In this document: positions 29,168-38,376 of the stretch, piece after piece
How the letters are laid out: each line of letters opens with the position of its first letter
How positions within the stretch are numbered: position 1 is the first letter of the stretch
Assembly: GCF_001017175.1 (NCBI RefSeq)
Contig: NZ_LCYG01000016.1
Span: 62,001-126,000, forward strand
Direction of reading: 5' to 3'
Source: Microvirga vignae
GTDB lineage: Bacteria > Pseudomonadota > Alphaproteobacteria > Rhizobiales > Beijerinckiaceae
Length of the DNA stretch: 64,000 nt
Made by a program: the position numbers and the translations under genes
The notes under the pieces: generated by a model
Told to the model about the DNA's origin: nothing
The model's database searches: none
The model's input: only the letters and a program-made list of their open reading frames with translations

Positions 29168-30046
29168 ATGCCGCTCACACACTCTCTCGTCGCCGTTCTG
29201 GTCACCATCATCTGGGGCTTGAGCTTCGTCGTCATCAAGCTCGGGGTCGGCTCCATGCCACCCCTACTGCTTTGCGCCCTGCGCTTCTTCTTCGCCGCCC
29301 TTCCGGCCGTCTTCTTCGTTCCGCGACCCAGGGCATCCTTCGGGAATGTGGTGGCCTACGGATTCTTCCTCGGCGTCGCCCAGTTCGGCCTGCTTTTTGC
29401 CGCCATCGCCTTCGGCATGCCGGCGAGCCTCGCCTCCCTCGTCATGCAGGCCCAGGTATTCTTCACGATCCTGTTTGCTGCCCTTTTCATGGCCGAGCGG
29501 CCCGGTCCTCACCAGATTGTGGGCGGCCTCATCGGTTTCACGGGCCTCGTGATCATCGCCGTCCCGCGGCTTTCCGGGAGTGGCGCGGTGCCGTTCCTCA
29601 TGACCGTGGCCGCCGCCGCCTCCTGGGGCGTGGCCAACATCGTCTCCAAGCGCGCTGGCCGGGTCGACATGCTGGGCTACATCGTCTGGACGAGCCTCGT
29701 CGCGCCCCTGCCGCTGCTGGGCCTTTCCCTTCTGCTCGATGGTCCGGACAGGGTCGTCTCGGCGCTGATGAGCATGGATGCCGGCACTTGGGGCGCGGTC
29801 GCCTATCTCGCCTATCCCACCACAATCTTCGCCTTCGGGATCTGGGCCTACCTGCTCTCCCGCCATCCGGCGGCGACCGTGACGCCCTACGCCCTTCTCG
29901 TGCCGGTCGCGGGCATCCTCGGCTCATCCCTCGTCCTGGGCGAGGCCATGCGGCCCATCGAGGCCCTCGGCGGTGCCGTGATCGTGGCAGGCTTGGCGCT
30001 GAATGTGTTCGGGGTCCGGCTCCTGAACCGCAGGAGAGCCGCTTGA
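29168..30046 (+). CDS. EamA/DMT-superfamily permease
   Basis: A 292-residue inner-membrane protein with ten predicted helices in two EamA repeats (about 5-135 and 145-285). Motifs include TIIWGLSFVVIKLGVG, then AFGMPASLASLVMQAQVFFT and TPYALLVPVAGILGSSLVLGE, typical of RhaT/EamA amino-acid or metabolite exporters. The substrate is unknown. Confidence 0.87.
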   Translation: MPLTHSLVAVLVTIIWGLSFVVIKLGVGSMPPLLLCALRFFFAALPAVFFVPRPRASFGNVVAYGFFLGVAQFGLLFAAIAFGMPASLASLVMQAQVFFTILFAALFMAERPGPHQIVGGLIGFTGLVIIAVPRLSGSGAVPFLMTVAAAASWGVANIVSKRAGRVDMLGYIVWTSLVAPLPLLGLSLLLDGPDRVVSALMSMDAGTWGAVAYLAYPTTIFAFGIWAYLLSRHPAATVTPYALLVPVAGILGSSLVLGEAMRPIEALGGAVIVAGLALNVFGVRLLNRRRAA

Positions 30047-30049
30047 AGA

Positions 30050-30196
30050 TCAGCGCAGCACGCCGAAACCCACCAGCGCGTAAGCGATCAGGAAGACCGC
30101 AACGAAGATGCTGAGGAAGCGCGGTGCTACGATGGAGGCGATGCCCAGGATCAGGGCGAGGATCGGAAGGAGCTTGAAGCTCAGATTGATGGACAT
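30050..30196 (-). CDS. Small membrane protein, DUF3096-like
   Basis: A 48-residue reading frame from ATG 30196 to TGA 30052-30050. It starts MSINLSFKLLPILALILG and contains two hydrophobic segments around an APRFLS turn (about 9-23 and 29-46), the layout of DUF3096 proteins, which are of unknown function. It is convergent with the DMT permease, the stops being 3 bp apart. The assignment is from pattern memory, so moderate. Confidence 0.6.
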   Translation of the reverse strand: MSINLSFKLLPILALILGIASIVAPRFLSIFVAVFLIAYALVGFGVLR

Positions 30197-30294
30197 GGAA
30201 TCGAACCCGGAAAACAACGGATGATACCTCGTTACCTACGTGGCCATTCCTTGATAAATCGGAAAGCTTCAAATCCCGCGGTGATCCCGGGTCC

Positions 30295-30831
30295 TTATTC
30301 GATCTGTTCGTTGGGATAGACGCCCCAGAGCTTTTCCTGTTGCACATAGCCGTCGAGATCGCGCGCACCGTCGATCGCGATCATGACACGGCACCATTTG
30401 CCGTCGCAGGCCTTCACGTTGGTGATCACGCCCGGCTGCATCTGGGCGATGACGCCCGCTTTTTCATCCGCCCGGTCGAGCAGGCTGATCGGCGGCTCAC
30501 CCTTCTTGGCCCAGGGCATCACGAGGGCCGTGCGCCGGCCTGACAGGAGGGAGTGCAGCACCCAGCCTTCCGTGCCTTCCGAATCGCGAATGCGCCGCCA
30601 GGTTTCGTATTCGGCAATGATCTCGACAGGCAGGCCCGCACGCTGGAACACCCAGGCGGTCCTGTGGTCCTTGGAGGGGCCTTCGCGCAGGTTCACGCGG
30701 TCGGTCTTGAGGCTCACGTAGCGGGGAACCGGCAGGCCGGTGCCGAGGCGCCCTCCGGGGGGCTGCTGCTGCGCCAGAGCCGGCACTGCGCTGACCATAA
30801 AGGCGGCAATGGCGACGACGATCTTGCGCAT
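30295..30831 (-). CDS. Exported SH3-domain protein
   Basis: A 178-residue exported protein. Signal peptide MRKIVVAIAAFMVSAVPALAQ is cut near ALA-Q. Two bacterial SH3-like segments follow (VNLREGPSKDHRTAWVF, then GWVLHSLLSG; and GVITNVKACDGKWCRV with GYVQQEKLWGVYP), the SH3_4-type layout. It is likely periplasmic and wall-associated. An ATG eleven codons upstream would bury the signal peptide and is less likely. Confidence 0.85.
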   Translation of the reverse strand: MRKIVVAIAAFMVSAVPALAQQQPPGGRLGTGLPVPRYVSLKTDRVNLREGPSKDHRTAWVFQRAGLPVEIIAEYETWRRIRDSEGTEGWVLHSLLSGRRTALVMPWAKKGEPPISLLDRADEKAGVIAQMQPGVITNVKACDGKWCRVMIAIDGARDLDGYVQQEKLWGVYPNEQIE

Positions 30832-30997
30832 GGAACCCCTCTCGGCGACTTTGTGTCTGCTCAAGCCTCTGATAGAGAAGCTTGGCCACCGCCGCCACGC
30901 GGCGGCTCGTCGCCATTAGTTGCCGAGACAGGGTTAAGGGAGCGTGAAAACCTCACCTCGACCCAGCCGTTTTCATGCGGGGGATCGCTTAAAGCCG

Positions 30998-31990
30998 ATG
31001 AAAAAGAGACCTGTCGTCGTCGTTACCCGCCGTCTGCCCGACGTGATCGAAACGCGCCTGCGCGAATTGTTCGATACCCGTCTCAACCTCGAGGACAAGC
31101 CTCTCTCCCGCGAGGAGCTGACGGAGGCGGTTCGCACGGCGGATGTTCTCGTGCCCACCATCACGGATGAGATCGATGCCGCGCTGCTCGAACAGGCAGG
31201 CCCGAATCTCAGGCTCATCGCGAATTTCGGCAACGGCGTCGACAATATCGACGTGGCGGCGGCCGTCGCGAAGGGCATCACGGTCACCAACACGCCGGGC
31301 GTGCTGACCGAGGACACGGCGGACATGACCATGGCGCTGATCCTCGCCGTCGCCCGCCGCATCACGGAAGGTGCCAAGGTGATCCCGGAGGGAGATTGGG
31401 TCGGCTGGTCGCCCACCTGGATGCTGGGGCGCCGCATTACCGGCAAGCGGCTCGGCATCGTCGGCATGGGCCGCATCGGCCAGGCGCTCGCCCGCCGCGC
31501 CAGGGCTTTCGGCCTGTCGATCCACTATCACAATCGCCGCCATGTTCCGCCGAAGGTCGAGGCGGAGCTTGAGGCGACCTATTGGGAATCCCTCGATCAG
31601 ATGCTGGCGCGCATGGACATCGTGTCCGTGAACTGTCCGCACACGCCCGCCACCTATCACCTGCTCTCGGCGCGGCGCCTGAAGCTCATGAAGCCCGACG
31701 CGATCCTCGTGAACACGGCGCGCGGCGAGATCATCGACGAAGCGGCGCTCACCAAGCTCATCGAATCCGGCGCCATCGCGGGTGCGGGCCTCGACGTGTT
31801 CGAGGAGGAGCCCGCGGTCAATCCGCGCCTCGTGAAACTCGCCAAGCAAGGCAAGGTGGTGCTCCTGCCGCATATGGGCTCGGCCACGCACGAGGGCCGC
31901 ATCGCCATGGGCGAGAAGGTGATCGTCAACATCAAGGCCTTCATCGACGGCCACAGGCCGCCGGATCGTGTGCTGCCGAGCATGGTGTGA
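30998..31990 (+). CDS. D-isomer 2-hydroxyacid dehydrogenase (glyoxylate/hydroxypyruvate reductase type)
   Basis: A 330-residue cytosolic NAD(P)H-dependent dehydrogenase. The nucleotide-binding loop reads GIVGMGRIGQALARRA; substrate and catalytic residues are in NTARGEIID (Arg), FEEEPAVNP (Glu) and LPHMGSATHEGR (His). The pattern suits glyoxylate/hydroxypyruvate or D-glycerate dehydrogenase. Start ATG 30998 fits family length; an in-frame ATG at 30944 is also open. It is divergent from the SH3 protein. Confidence 0.92.
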   Translation: MKKRPVVVVTRRLPDVIETRLRELFDTRLNLEDKPLSREELTEAVRTADVLVPTITDEIDAALLEQAGPNLRLIANFGNGVDNIDVAAAVAKGITVTNTPGVLTEDTADMTMALILAVARRITEGAKVIPEGDWVGWSPTWMLGRRITGKRLGIVGMGRIGQALARRARAFGLSIHYHNRRHVPPKVEAELEATYWESLDQMLARMDIVSVNCPHTPATYHLLSARRLKLMKPDAILVNTARGEIIDEAALTKLIESGAIAGAGLDVFEEEPAVNPRLVKLAKQGKVVLLPHMGSATHEGRIAMGEKVIVNIKAFIDGHRPPDRVLPSMV

Positions 31991-32089
31991 TGCGCGAAGG
32001 GGAGAACCCTCTGTCATATAACATATGTGAGTGCGGGCTTGGGCGTGGAGCGGCCAGAAGGGTTTTTCATTCCTCGATGAAAAGCCTTC

Positions 32090-32809
32090 ATGCCCAACCC
32101 CCTCGTTCTCAAGCTCGAACAGCGCGACCGGCTCTCGGATGACGAGAAGCGGGTTCTCGAAAGCGCGATCTCGCGCGTTCGGGTGGTCGAGGCCGATGAG
32201 GATATCGTGCACGAGGGCGAAACGCCTTCCGAAAGCAGCCTGCTCCTCGACGGATTTGCTGCACGCTACAAGATCTTTTCCAATGGTCGCCGGCAGATCA
32301 CGGCGATCCATGTCGCCGGCGACTTCGTCGATCTTCATAGCTTTCTCTTGAAGACCATGGATCACGGCGTGCTGGCGCTCACGCCCTGCCGCGTTGCCGT
32401 GGTGCCGCATGCGGCGCTCGAGAAGATCACTGCCGATCATCCGCATCTCACGCGTCTGCTGTGGCTCAACACGCTCATCGATGGTGCGATCCATCGCGAA
32501 TGGCTCACCGCCATGGGGCGCCTCTCGGCCACCGCCCATATGGCGCATTTCATCTGCGAGCTTTTCCTGCGCCTGGAAACGGTCGGCCGGACCGATGGCG
32601 CCACGATCCATTTGCCGCTCACGCAAGCCGAACTCGGCGATACCCTCGGGCTTTCGACAGTGCATGTGAATCGCGTGCTGCAGGAACTGCGGAAAGAAGG
32701 TCTGATCCGGTGGCAGGGCGATGCCCTGACGATCCTCGATTGGGAGCGCTTGGAAAAAGTGGGCGAGTTCACCCCGACTTATCTCAATCTCCAGCACGAG
32801 CACCGATAG
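32090..32809 (+). CDS. Crp/Fnr-family transcriptional regulator
   Basis: A 239-residue regulator with an N-terminal cyclic-nucleotide-binding-like domain (about 20-130; HEGETPSESSLLLDGFAARYK) and a C-terminal winged helix (about 150-225; LPLTQAELGDTLGLSTVHVNRVLQELRKEGLI). It lacks the Cys cluster of Fnr. The class resembles sensory Crp-like proteins common in Hyphomicrobiales, ligand unknown. The next gene starts directly after its stop. Confidence 0.9.
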   Translation: MPNPLVLKLEQRDRLSDDEKRVLESAISRVRVVEADEDIVHEGETPSESSLLLDGFAARYKIFSNGRRQITAIHVAGDFVDLHSFLLKTMDHGVLALTPCRVAVVPHAALEKITADHPHLTRLLWLNTLIDGAIHREWLTAMGRLSATAHMAHFICELFLRLETVGRTDGATIHLPLTQAELGDTLGLSTVHVNRVLQELRKEGLIRWQGDALTILDWERLEKVGEFTPTYLNLQHEHR

Positions 32810-33103
32810 ATGCCGGGGCAGTCGACGCCAAACATCAGCCTTCAGCCCGTCTCCGTCATGAGCGATGGCGGCAGCCACGAGGGACGTCTCGTCTTTTCCG
32901 GCAGCGATCTCGTGGCGGTCTTCGCCAAGATCTCGGCGGAAGAGAATGCCGGCGGACGAAGCGGAAGGGGCGGCTGGTTCCTGGAAGCGGGCTTTGGCCC
33001 CTGCGGCATTCTCATGACCCACCAGCCATCGGTCTTTCCGACCCTGGAAGAAGCCATCGCCTGGGTGCGCGAGCGGCTGAAATCGGGACTGGCCTCATCG
33101 TGA
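32810..33103 (+). CDS. Conserved hypothetical protein
   Basis: A 97-residue protein of no recognised family. It starts at ATG 32810, with no base between it and the TAG of the Crp/Fnr gene, so it is probably translationally coupled. It is mildly acidic with one run of Gly/Arg (GGRSGRGGWFLEAGFGP) and ends in an amphipathic helix (LEEAIAWVRERLKSG). Its last 9 bp overlap the convergent amine-oxidase gene. Confidence 0.65.
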   Translation: MPGQSTPNISLQPVSVMSDGGSHEGRLVFSGSDLVAVFAKISAEENAGGRSGRGGWFLEAGFGPCGILMTHQPSVFPTLEEAIAWVRERLKSGLASS

Positions 33104-34378
33104 GGCTTTGAGGCGCTCGGCGATTTCACCAGCTGCCCGTTCGCCTTCTTCCCAGGCTCCCCCGGCCGTGCCCCATTGGGTGCGCGAGAGCGCCTCGCCC
33201 GCAAACCAGATCCGCCCAGCCACAGGGGCCTTGAGGCTATCGCGAATGGGGGCAAGCCCCGGCGGGATCACGGCCCAGGAGGCCCGCGACCAGGGATCGT
33301 TGCGCCACGTCGTGGCATGCATGACGCTTAAGTTTCGCAGAGCCCGATGCCCGAAATGCTCGGTCAGAATCTCCCGTGCGAACCGCGCCGGCGCGTGGAC
33401 GTCGCGCCGGTCGAAGTGCATCGCATGGGGCTGGTCGAGCTCGAAGAAATGGAAGGGCGTGTTGTCGATGCGCGTGAGAAGGCCGGGCGGCGAACGGTGC
33501 GTGCCAATGAGCGTCGCGAGCCGGTCGGGGCCTTTGAAAGGAGCATCCGGCCAATGCAGAATCACGTGCTCATACACACCTCGGGTAAAGCCGTGAATCG
33601 CCTCTCGCACCTCGTCCGGCAAGGCGGGCGCGAAGCGGATCGCATCCGCTTGAAGCACGGTCATTGGTGTGGTGACGATGGCAGCCTTCGCCCGAAGCGT
33701 GCCGACGGAGCTATCGACCTGCACGCCCTGTCCCGACCAGTCGATGGCGTGAACAGCGGCATTGAGGCGGATCGGCAGGTCCTTCCCGAGCCGCCCCACG
33801 TAATCCCCGAGCCCGCCCGCGATAAACAGGTTGTCCGCGTATTCCATGCTTGGAAAGTCGTGCAGGCTCACCTCATCGAGCGGCCGGCCTGAGACAAGGC
33901 CGTGAATGTCGGACACTCGATGCCCCAGTGGCCCCATGCCCGGCGGCAGGGACTTGGCGGCGGGCTGGTCCTCCCTCGCCTTTGCGGCTTGCGTCATCGC
34001 CCGGTCGGCCATGGCAAAGGCCCGGTCGAGAGCGACCGATTGCGCGCGGCTTCCCGGCTTGCCGCGCACATAAAAGTGCCCCTCCGTCGGTGCGCGGCGT
34101 AAGGGCTCGCCCCGCTCGAACCCGAGCTTCACCAGGGGATTGATGGGACCGGCATGAAGCCAATGGGCACCAAGATCCACCGGGTGCCCTTTGAAGGATC
34201 GTGTGACGGTGCGCCCGCCGATGCGGTTGCGCGCTTCCAGCACGGTAACAGTAAGGCCGGAGGCGAGAAGCCGCCGCGCTGCGCCGATGCCGGCGCTGCC
34301 CGCGCCGACGATCACAACGTCGGGTTCCTGAGAAAGGATGATGGCAGAAGAGCTGTCGAGCGGCACGGATTCCCTCAT
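33095..34378 (-). CDS. FAD-dependent amine oxidase-like protein
   Basis: A 427-residue flavoprotein of the flavin monoamine oxidase group. The FAD dinucleotide motif is VVIVGAGSAGIGAARRLLAS followed by LEARNRIGGRT, and the C-terminal FAD contact is IWFAGEALSRTQWGTAGGA. The substrate (polyamine, amino acid or other amine) is not readable. It is divergent from the EI24-like gene. Confidence 0.9.
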   Translation of the reverse strand: MRESVPLDSSSAIILSQEPDVVIVGAGSAGIGAARRLLASGLTVTVLEARNRIGGRTVTRSFKGHPVDLGAHWLHAGPINPLVKLGFERGEPLRRAPTEGHFYVRGKPGSRAQSVALDRAFAMADRAMTQAAKAREDQPAAKSLPPGMGPLGHRVSDIHGLVSGRPLDEVSLHDFPSMEYADNLFIAGGLGDYVGRLGKDLPIRLNAAVHAIDWSGQGVQVDSSVGTLRAKAAIVTTPMTVLQADAIRFAPALPDEVREAIHGFTRGVYEHVILHWPDAPFKGPDRLATLIGTHRSPPGLLTRIDNTPFHFFELDQPHAMHFDRRDVHAPARFAREILTEHFGHRALRNLSVMHATTWRNDPWSRASWAVIPPGLAPIRDSLKAPVAGRIWFAGEALSRTQWGTAGGAWEEGERAAGEIAERLKASR

Positions 34379-34480
34379 CCCCTCGCGATTCGAGAGGTTC
34401 GTTCATAAGTAAAGGCCACGCCTGCCGCTGACGAGGCGCCACAGCCTCTAAGAAAGAACTGCCTCAATGAAAGACGAGAC

Positions 34481-35218
34481 ATGCTGATCCAGACGGTCAT
34501 TGCCGCAGCCCGCGATGTTTTCTCGCCGGCGCTTCGGCGCATCTTATGGAAGTCCATCGGCCTGACCATCGCGCTGCTGGCGCTGGTATGGGTTGTCCTG
34601 ACGCGCCTGCTCGACACCTTTCTTTCGACTCACGACCTAAGTGCGAGCTATCCGATCCTCGACAGCTTCGCATTCTTTCTCGCAGGCTTCGGCCTTTTCC
34701 TCGGGCTGTTCTATCTGCTCCCCGCCGTCTCGGCGATCGTGGCGGGTTACTTCCTCGACGATGTGGCCGAAATCGTCGAGCGCAAACACTATCCCGCCGA
34801 TCTGCCGGGCCAGGCTCTGCCCTTCGGAAAGGCCATTCTCTATGGCCTGCGCTTCGGTGCTCTGTCGCTGGCGGTGAACCTCGTCGCCCTGCTCCTGCTC
34901 TTCGTGCCGGGCATCAATATCGGCGTGTTCTTCATCGCCAACGCCTATCTGCTCAGCCGCGAATATTTCGAGCTGGCGGCAGGCCGTTTCTGGAGTCCTG
35001 AAGAGGTCAAGCTCCTGCGCTACGAGCATCGGGGGACGGTGCTCGCGGCGGGCGCGGTTCTGGCGGGTCTCGTTCTCGTGCCGATCCTGAACCTCGTCAC
35101 CCCGATCTTTGGAGCGGCGATGATGGTTCACCTGCACAAGGGCTTAATGGCTCGACGGCTGGCCGACGGCCGGGCCGGAAGCCCGCTCCGGGTGGAAGTC
35201 GGACGTCGCGCCTCCTGA
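34481..35218 (+). CDS. EI24/CysZ-like membrane protein
   Basis: A 245-residue inner-membrane protein with four to six hydrophobic segments (about 25-45, 63-95, 130-155, 185-215), matching the EI24/CysZ layout (AFFLAGFGLFLGLFYLLP; GINIGVFFIANAYLLSREYFE). CysZ is a sulfate channel in enterobacteria; most alphaproteobacterial members are uncharacterised. Its last 75 bp overlap the convergent NDUFA9-like gene. Confidence 0.85.
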   Translation: MLIQTVIAAARDVFSPALRRILWKSIGLTIALLALVWVVLTRLLDTFLSTHDLSASYPILDSFAFFLAGFGLFLGLFYLLPAVSAIVAGYFLDDVAEIVERKHYPADLPGQALPFGKAILYGLRFGALSLAVNLVALLLLFVPGINIGVFFIANAYLLSREYFELAAGRFWSPEEVKLLRYEHRGTVLAAGAVLAGLVLVPILNLVTPIFGAAMMVHLHKGLMARRLADGRAGSPLRVEVGRRAS

Positions 35219-36244
35219 CTTCGCAGCCAAAAGGTCCGGCGTCGTGGGCGCAGCGTTGCGCTTGAGGTCGAACTGGCCGGTCTTGCGGAAGCGGATGAGA
35301 TAGGACGGCACGATGGCCTCGATGGTGGTGGGCGTGATGCCCAGGCCCTGGAGGGTGCGGCCTTCAGCGATGGCGGCTTCCGACACCACGTTGTCCTTCT
35401 CGAGCAGGATCGCCTGGTCGCGGGTCGTGACGATCTCGCGCGGCAGCAGGCCGAGAGTGAGCTTGTCGAGCCCGCCCATGACCGTGCCCTGGAAGCGGGT
35501 CACCGCGTTCGGCACGGGCACGATCACGCGCTTGCGCTCGATGACCTCGCAGACGAACTCCATCATCTGGCGCATGGTGCGGATCTCGGGGCCGCCGAGC
35601 TCATAGGTGCCCGGCCTCACCGCGCCGTCGACCGCACGCGCGATGGCCTCGGCGACGTCGCCCACATAGACCGGTTGGAAGCGGGTGTCGCAGCCCGGCA
35701 GCGGCAGCACCGGCAGCATGCGGGCGAGCGACGCGAAACGGTTGAAGGAATTGTCGCCCGGCCCGAACATGACGGAGGGACGCAGGATCACCGCATCCGG
35801 CCGGACCTTCAGAAGGTTCTCCTCCCCGGCGGCCTTGGAGCGGGCATAGGCCGATTCGGAATTGGCATCGGCGCCGATGGCCGAGACATGGATGAAGGAT
35901 ACGGCCCTCCTGGCGGCCTCCGCGATCAGGGCAGGGGCTTGCGCCTGAAGCGTGTCGAAGCGCTGGCGGCCGCCTTCCTGCAGGATGCCGACGAGATTGA
36001 TGACATGGTCGGCTCGCGCCACCGCATGGGCGATCGAGTCGGGATAGCGCACATTGGCCTGGATCGCGTGGACCTGCCCCACTTTGCCCATGGGGAAGAA
36101 GCTCGCCCGGTTCGGCTGGCGGGTGGCCACGAGCACGCGGTAGCCGCGCTTGGCCAGAAGGCTCACCACATAGCGGCCGAGAAAGCCCGATCCGCCGAAG
36201 ACCGTGACAATTTGCTGCTCAGGCGTGCGAAGCGCACCGATCAT
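35144..36244 (-). CDS. NDUFA9-like NAD(P)-binding protein
   Basis: A 366-residue atypical short-chain dehydrogenase. The NAD(P)-binding motif is VTVFGGSGFLGRYVVSLLAKRG, followed by HVINLVGILQEGGRQ and HVSAIGADANSESAYARSKA, which is the complex I NDUFA9 subfamily pattern found in alphaproteobacteria. The start is ATG 36244. The C-terminal tail is Pro/Ala-rich and is the part that overlaps the EI24-like gene; the overlap may reflect a recent shift of one stop. Confidence 0.88.
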   Translation of the reverse strand: MIGALRTPEQQIVTVFGGSGFLGRYVVSLLAKRGYRVLVATRQPNRASFFPMGKVGQVHAIQANVRYPDSIAHAVARADHVINLVGILQEGGRQRFDTLQAQAPALIAEAARRAVSFIHVSAIGADANSESAYARSKAAGEENLLKVRPDAVILRPSVMFGPGDNSFNRFASLARMLPVLPLPGCDTRFQPVYVGDVAEAIARAVDGAVRPGTYELGGPEIRTMRQMMEFVCEVIERKRVIVPVPNAVTRFQGTVMGGLDKLTLGLLPREIVTTRDQAILLEKDNVVSEAAIAEGRTLQGLGITPTTIEAIVPSYLIRFRKTGQFDLKRNAAPTTPDLLAAKSGGATSDFHPERASGPAVGQPSSH

Positions 36245-36433
36245 GAAAAGCCTCCTGTCCGCCAAGACTTGCAAAGGACTTGCAAGGGGAGCTTGGGGGT
36301 GAATTTGGAATGTCTCTAGTCAAACGCCGCCCCCCTGTGAAGGGGCGTCGCACCAAGAAAGCGCACGAACCGCATTTTCAGTGATTGACGCGAAGCTCCA
36401 AGCACCTTAAACGAACCCTCGCCGAACAGGCAT

Positions 36434-36518
36434 GCCCAGGTGGCGGAATTGGTAGACGCGCTGGTTTCAGGTACCAGTGGTGCAAGCCGTGGAGGTTCGA
36501 GTCCTCTCCTGGGCACCA
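36434..36518 (+). tRNA. tRNA-Leu (anticodon CAG)
   Basis: The acceptor stem GCCCAGG (36434-36440) pairs with CCTGGGC (36508-36514), followed by discriminator A and an encoded CCA (36516-36518). The anticodon stem CTGGT/ACCAG encloses TTCAGGT, giving anticodon CAG for CUG codons. A long variable arm (TGCAAGCC region) and GGTTCGAGTCC T-loop identify a class II leucine tRNA. It marks the left border of the integrated island. Confidence 0.96.
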
Positions 36519-36604
36519 ACCCTTCTCTAAGGGGTTGATGCAGCAAGAAAATCAGCAGGATCATGGTCTTAGCGTCGCCCGAGTGCTACACACGGGTGAT
36601 CCAC

Positions 36605-38269
36605 ATGACCCTTCCCATGACCCGACCTTTCAAGCACCCCCGGACCGGCATCTTCTGGCTCAGGAAGCGCGTTCCCGCTGACCTTGTCCCGGTGCTCGGC
36701 CGCAGGGAGGTCACCCGCAGCCTGGACACCCGCGATCCGGCGGAGGCGAAACGACGCCACATGCAGGCGCTCGCCGAAATCGAGGCGCAATGGACGAACC
36801 TGCGGGCCGGTCCGCGCCCCCTCACCGAACGCGAGGCCCATGGATTGGCCGAGACGGTGTTCGAGAACTGGCTCGAAGCCCATCGCGATCACCCGAGCAA
36901 TCAGGTCCTGTGGCATCCCGAGCTGTACCCCAAGCTCTGGACGGCTTCGCCTCTTCCCGAGCGTGATCCGGGGCCAGGCAGCCCCGGTGAGGTGCCGCTC
37001 GAGAACATCTTGCTCCGGTCGATGCGGAAGTACTGCTTCGAGCAGGCCGAGATCGGACTGGCGCTGCACGGCCTCGGCCTTGACGAGGACAACCGGGTTA
37101 CGCTGGCGAAAGCCATTGCGGCTGCCCTGCAGCGCGCCAGCCTCGTCCTTCAGCGCGAGGCACAGGGCATCTTCGCGTCAGGGGAAGCTCCGGCAGGCTC
37201 GGTCGAGCGATCCGCGAGCCTCGCCGTTCAACGTGTTCAAACGCCGGACCCGCTGCGGAATAGTCCTCTGCCGGTCGAGCCTGCGGAGCGGCGAGGAAAG
37301 CCCGCCAATGAAGACGCATCCTTGTCCGGTCTGGTCCAGGGCTGGTGGCAAGAGGCTCAGGCCGCCGGCCTGAAGCCGAGCACCTACGAGAGCTACCGCC
37401 ACACGTTCTCTTCTCTCATCGCCTTTCTCGGCCACGACGATGCGACACGGGTGACGAGAAACGATGTGGTCCGGTTCAAGGATCACAGGCTGACGACCCC
37501 CTCGCGTCGAACGGGGAGGATCCCTTCAGCCAAGACTGTGAAGGACAGCGACCTGTCAGCCCTGAAGGCCGTGTTCAGCTGGGCCGTCGTGAACCTCAAG
37601 CTGACCAGCAATCCAGCCGCAGGCATCACGATCCGGGTCAGCAAGCCACCGAGGATGCGCTCCAAAGGATTCACCGATGCGGAGGCCAAGGCGATCCTCA
37701 AGGCGGCGCTCGACCATCGGTCGGGGCAGGAAAATCCGAAGACGGCTGCCGCGAAGCGCTGGGTGCCCTGGCTGTGCGCCTTCACGGGAGCTCGGGTCGG
37801 CGAGGTGGCGCAGCTGCGGAAGGTGGACGTCACGCAGCGGGATGGCCACTGGGTCATTCGCATCACGCCCGAGGCCGGCACCGTGAAAACGAACGAGGCT
37901 CGCGAGGTGGCGCTGCACCCGCAGCTGATCGACCTTGGGTTTCCCGCCTTTGTCGAGCAATCCTCGCACGGACCGCTGTTCCTGACTCCGGGGAAGGGAG
38001 GCGAGGTGTTGGGGCCGCTGCAGGGCCTGAAGAACCGGCTGGCCGAATTCGCGCGGGCCGTGGTCCCCGACCCGAACGTCGCGCCGAACCACGGATGGCG
38101 GCACCGGTTCAAGACGGTCGGCATGGAAGCAGGTATTCCACCGCGCATTCTCGACGCCATCCAGGGCCAGGCTCCTCGGTCGGTCGCGGACAGCTACGGG
38201 GACGTGACCCTGAAGACCATAGCGGCGGCGATCAGCCAGCTCTCGTCGTACGATCTGAACGAGACGTAG
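36605..38269 (+). CDS. Site-specific tyrosine recombinase (island integrase)
   Basis: A 554-residue integrase starting at ATG 36605 (MTLPMTRPFKHPRTGIFW), 87 bp past the tRNA-Leu; other starts lie at 36563 and 36617. The N-terminus (LRKRVPADLVPVLGRREVTRSLDTRD) is the AP2-like/DUF6538 type arm-binding region; the core-binding domain spans about 235-320. Catalytic residues are Arg in FTGARVGEV (about 397), His and Arg in HGWRHRF (about 496 and 499) and Tyr in DSYGDVT (about 531). It should catalyse insertion and excision at the adjacent tRNA gene. Confidence 0.93.
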   Translation: MTLPMTRPFKHPRTGIFWLRKRVPADLVPVLGRREVTRSLDTRDPAEAKRRHMQALAEIEAQWTNLRAGPRPLTEREAHGLAETVFENWLEAHRDHPSNQVLWHPELYPKLWTASPLPERDPGPGSPGEVPLENILLRSMRKYCFEQAEIGLALHGLGLDEDNRVTLAKAIAAALQRASLVLQREAQGIFASGEAPAGSVERSASLAVQRVQTPDPLRNSPLPVEPAERRGKPANEDASLSGLVQGWWQEAQAAGLKPSTYESYRHTFSSLIAFLGHDDATRVTRNDVVRFKDHRLTTPSRRTGRIPSAKTVKDSDLSALKAVFSWAVVNLKLTSNPAAGITIRVSKPPRMRSKGFTDAEAKAILKAALDHRSGQENPKTAAAKRWVPWLCAFTGARVGEVAQLRKVDVTQRDGHWVIRITPEAGTVKTNEAREVALHPQLIDLGFPAFVEQSSHGPLFLTPGKGGEVLGPLQGLKNRLAEFARAVVPDPNVAPNHGWRHRFKTVGMEAGIPPRILDAIQGQAPRSVADSYGDVTLKTIAAAISQLSSYDLNET

Positions 38270-38376
38270 CCCGAACCACCTTCGCTACAAGCCAGTCCAG
38301 CCACCTCGCTGTTGCCGCAGGATCGCAGTTCGGCTACAGTAATGTCTGTGCAACAGACATTGATTGCGAGTATCAG

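Noticed and set aside
30989-33022. A 677-codon open frame on the minus strand
   Set aside because: It is antisense to the hydroxyacid dehydrogenase and Crp/Fnr genes, whose products have clear family motifs; it is a shadow of GC-rich codon use.
37345-38376. Upstream extension of the frame encoding the 346-residue protein, giving 690 codons
   Set aside because: The extension lies out of frame within the integrase, whose catalytic residues are intact; the gene more likely starts at 38377.
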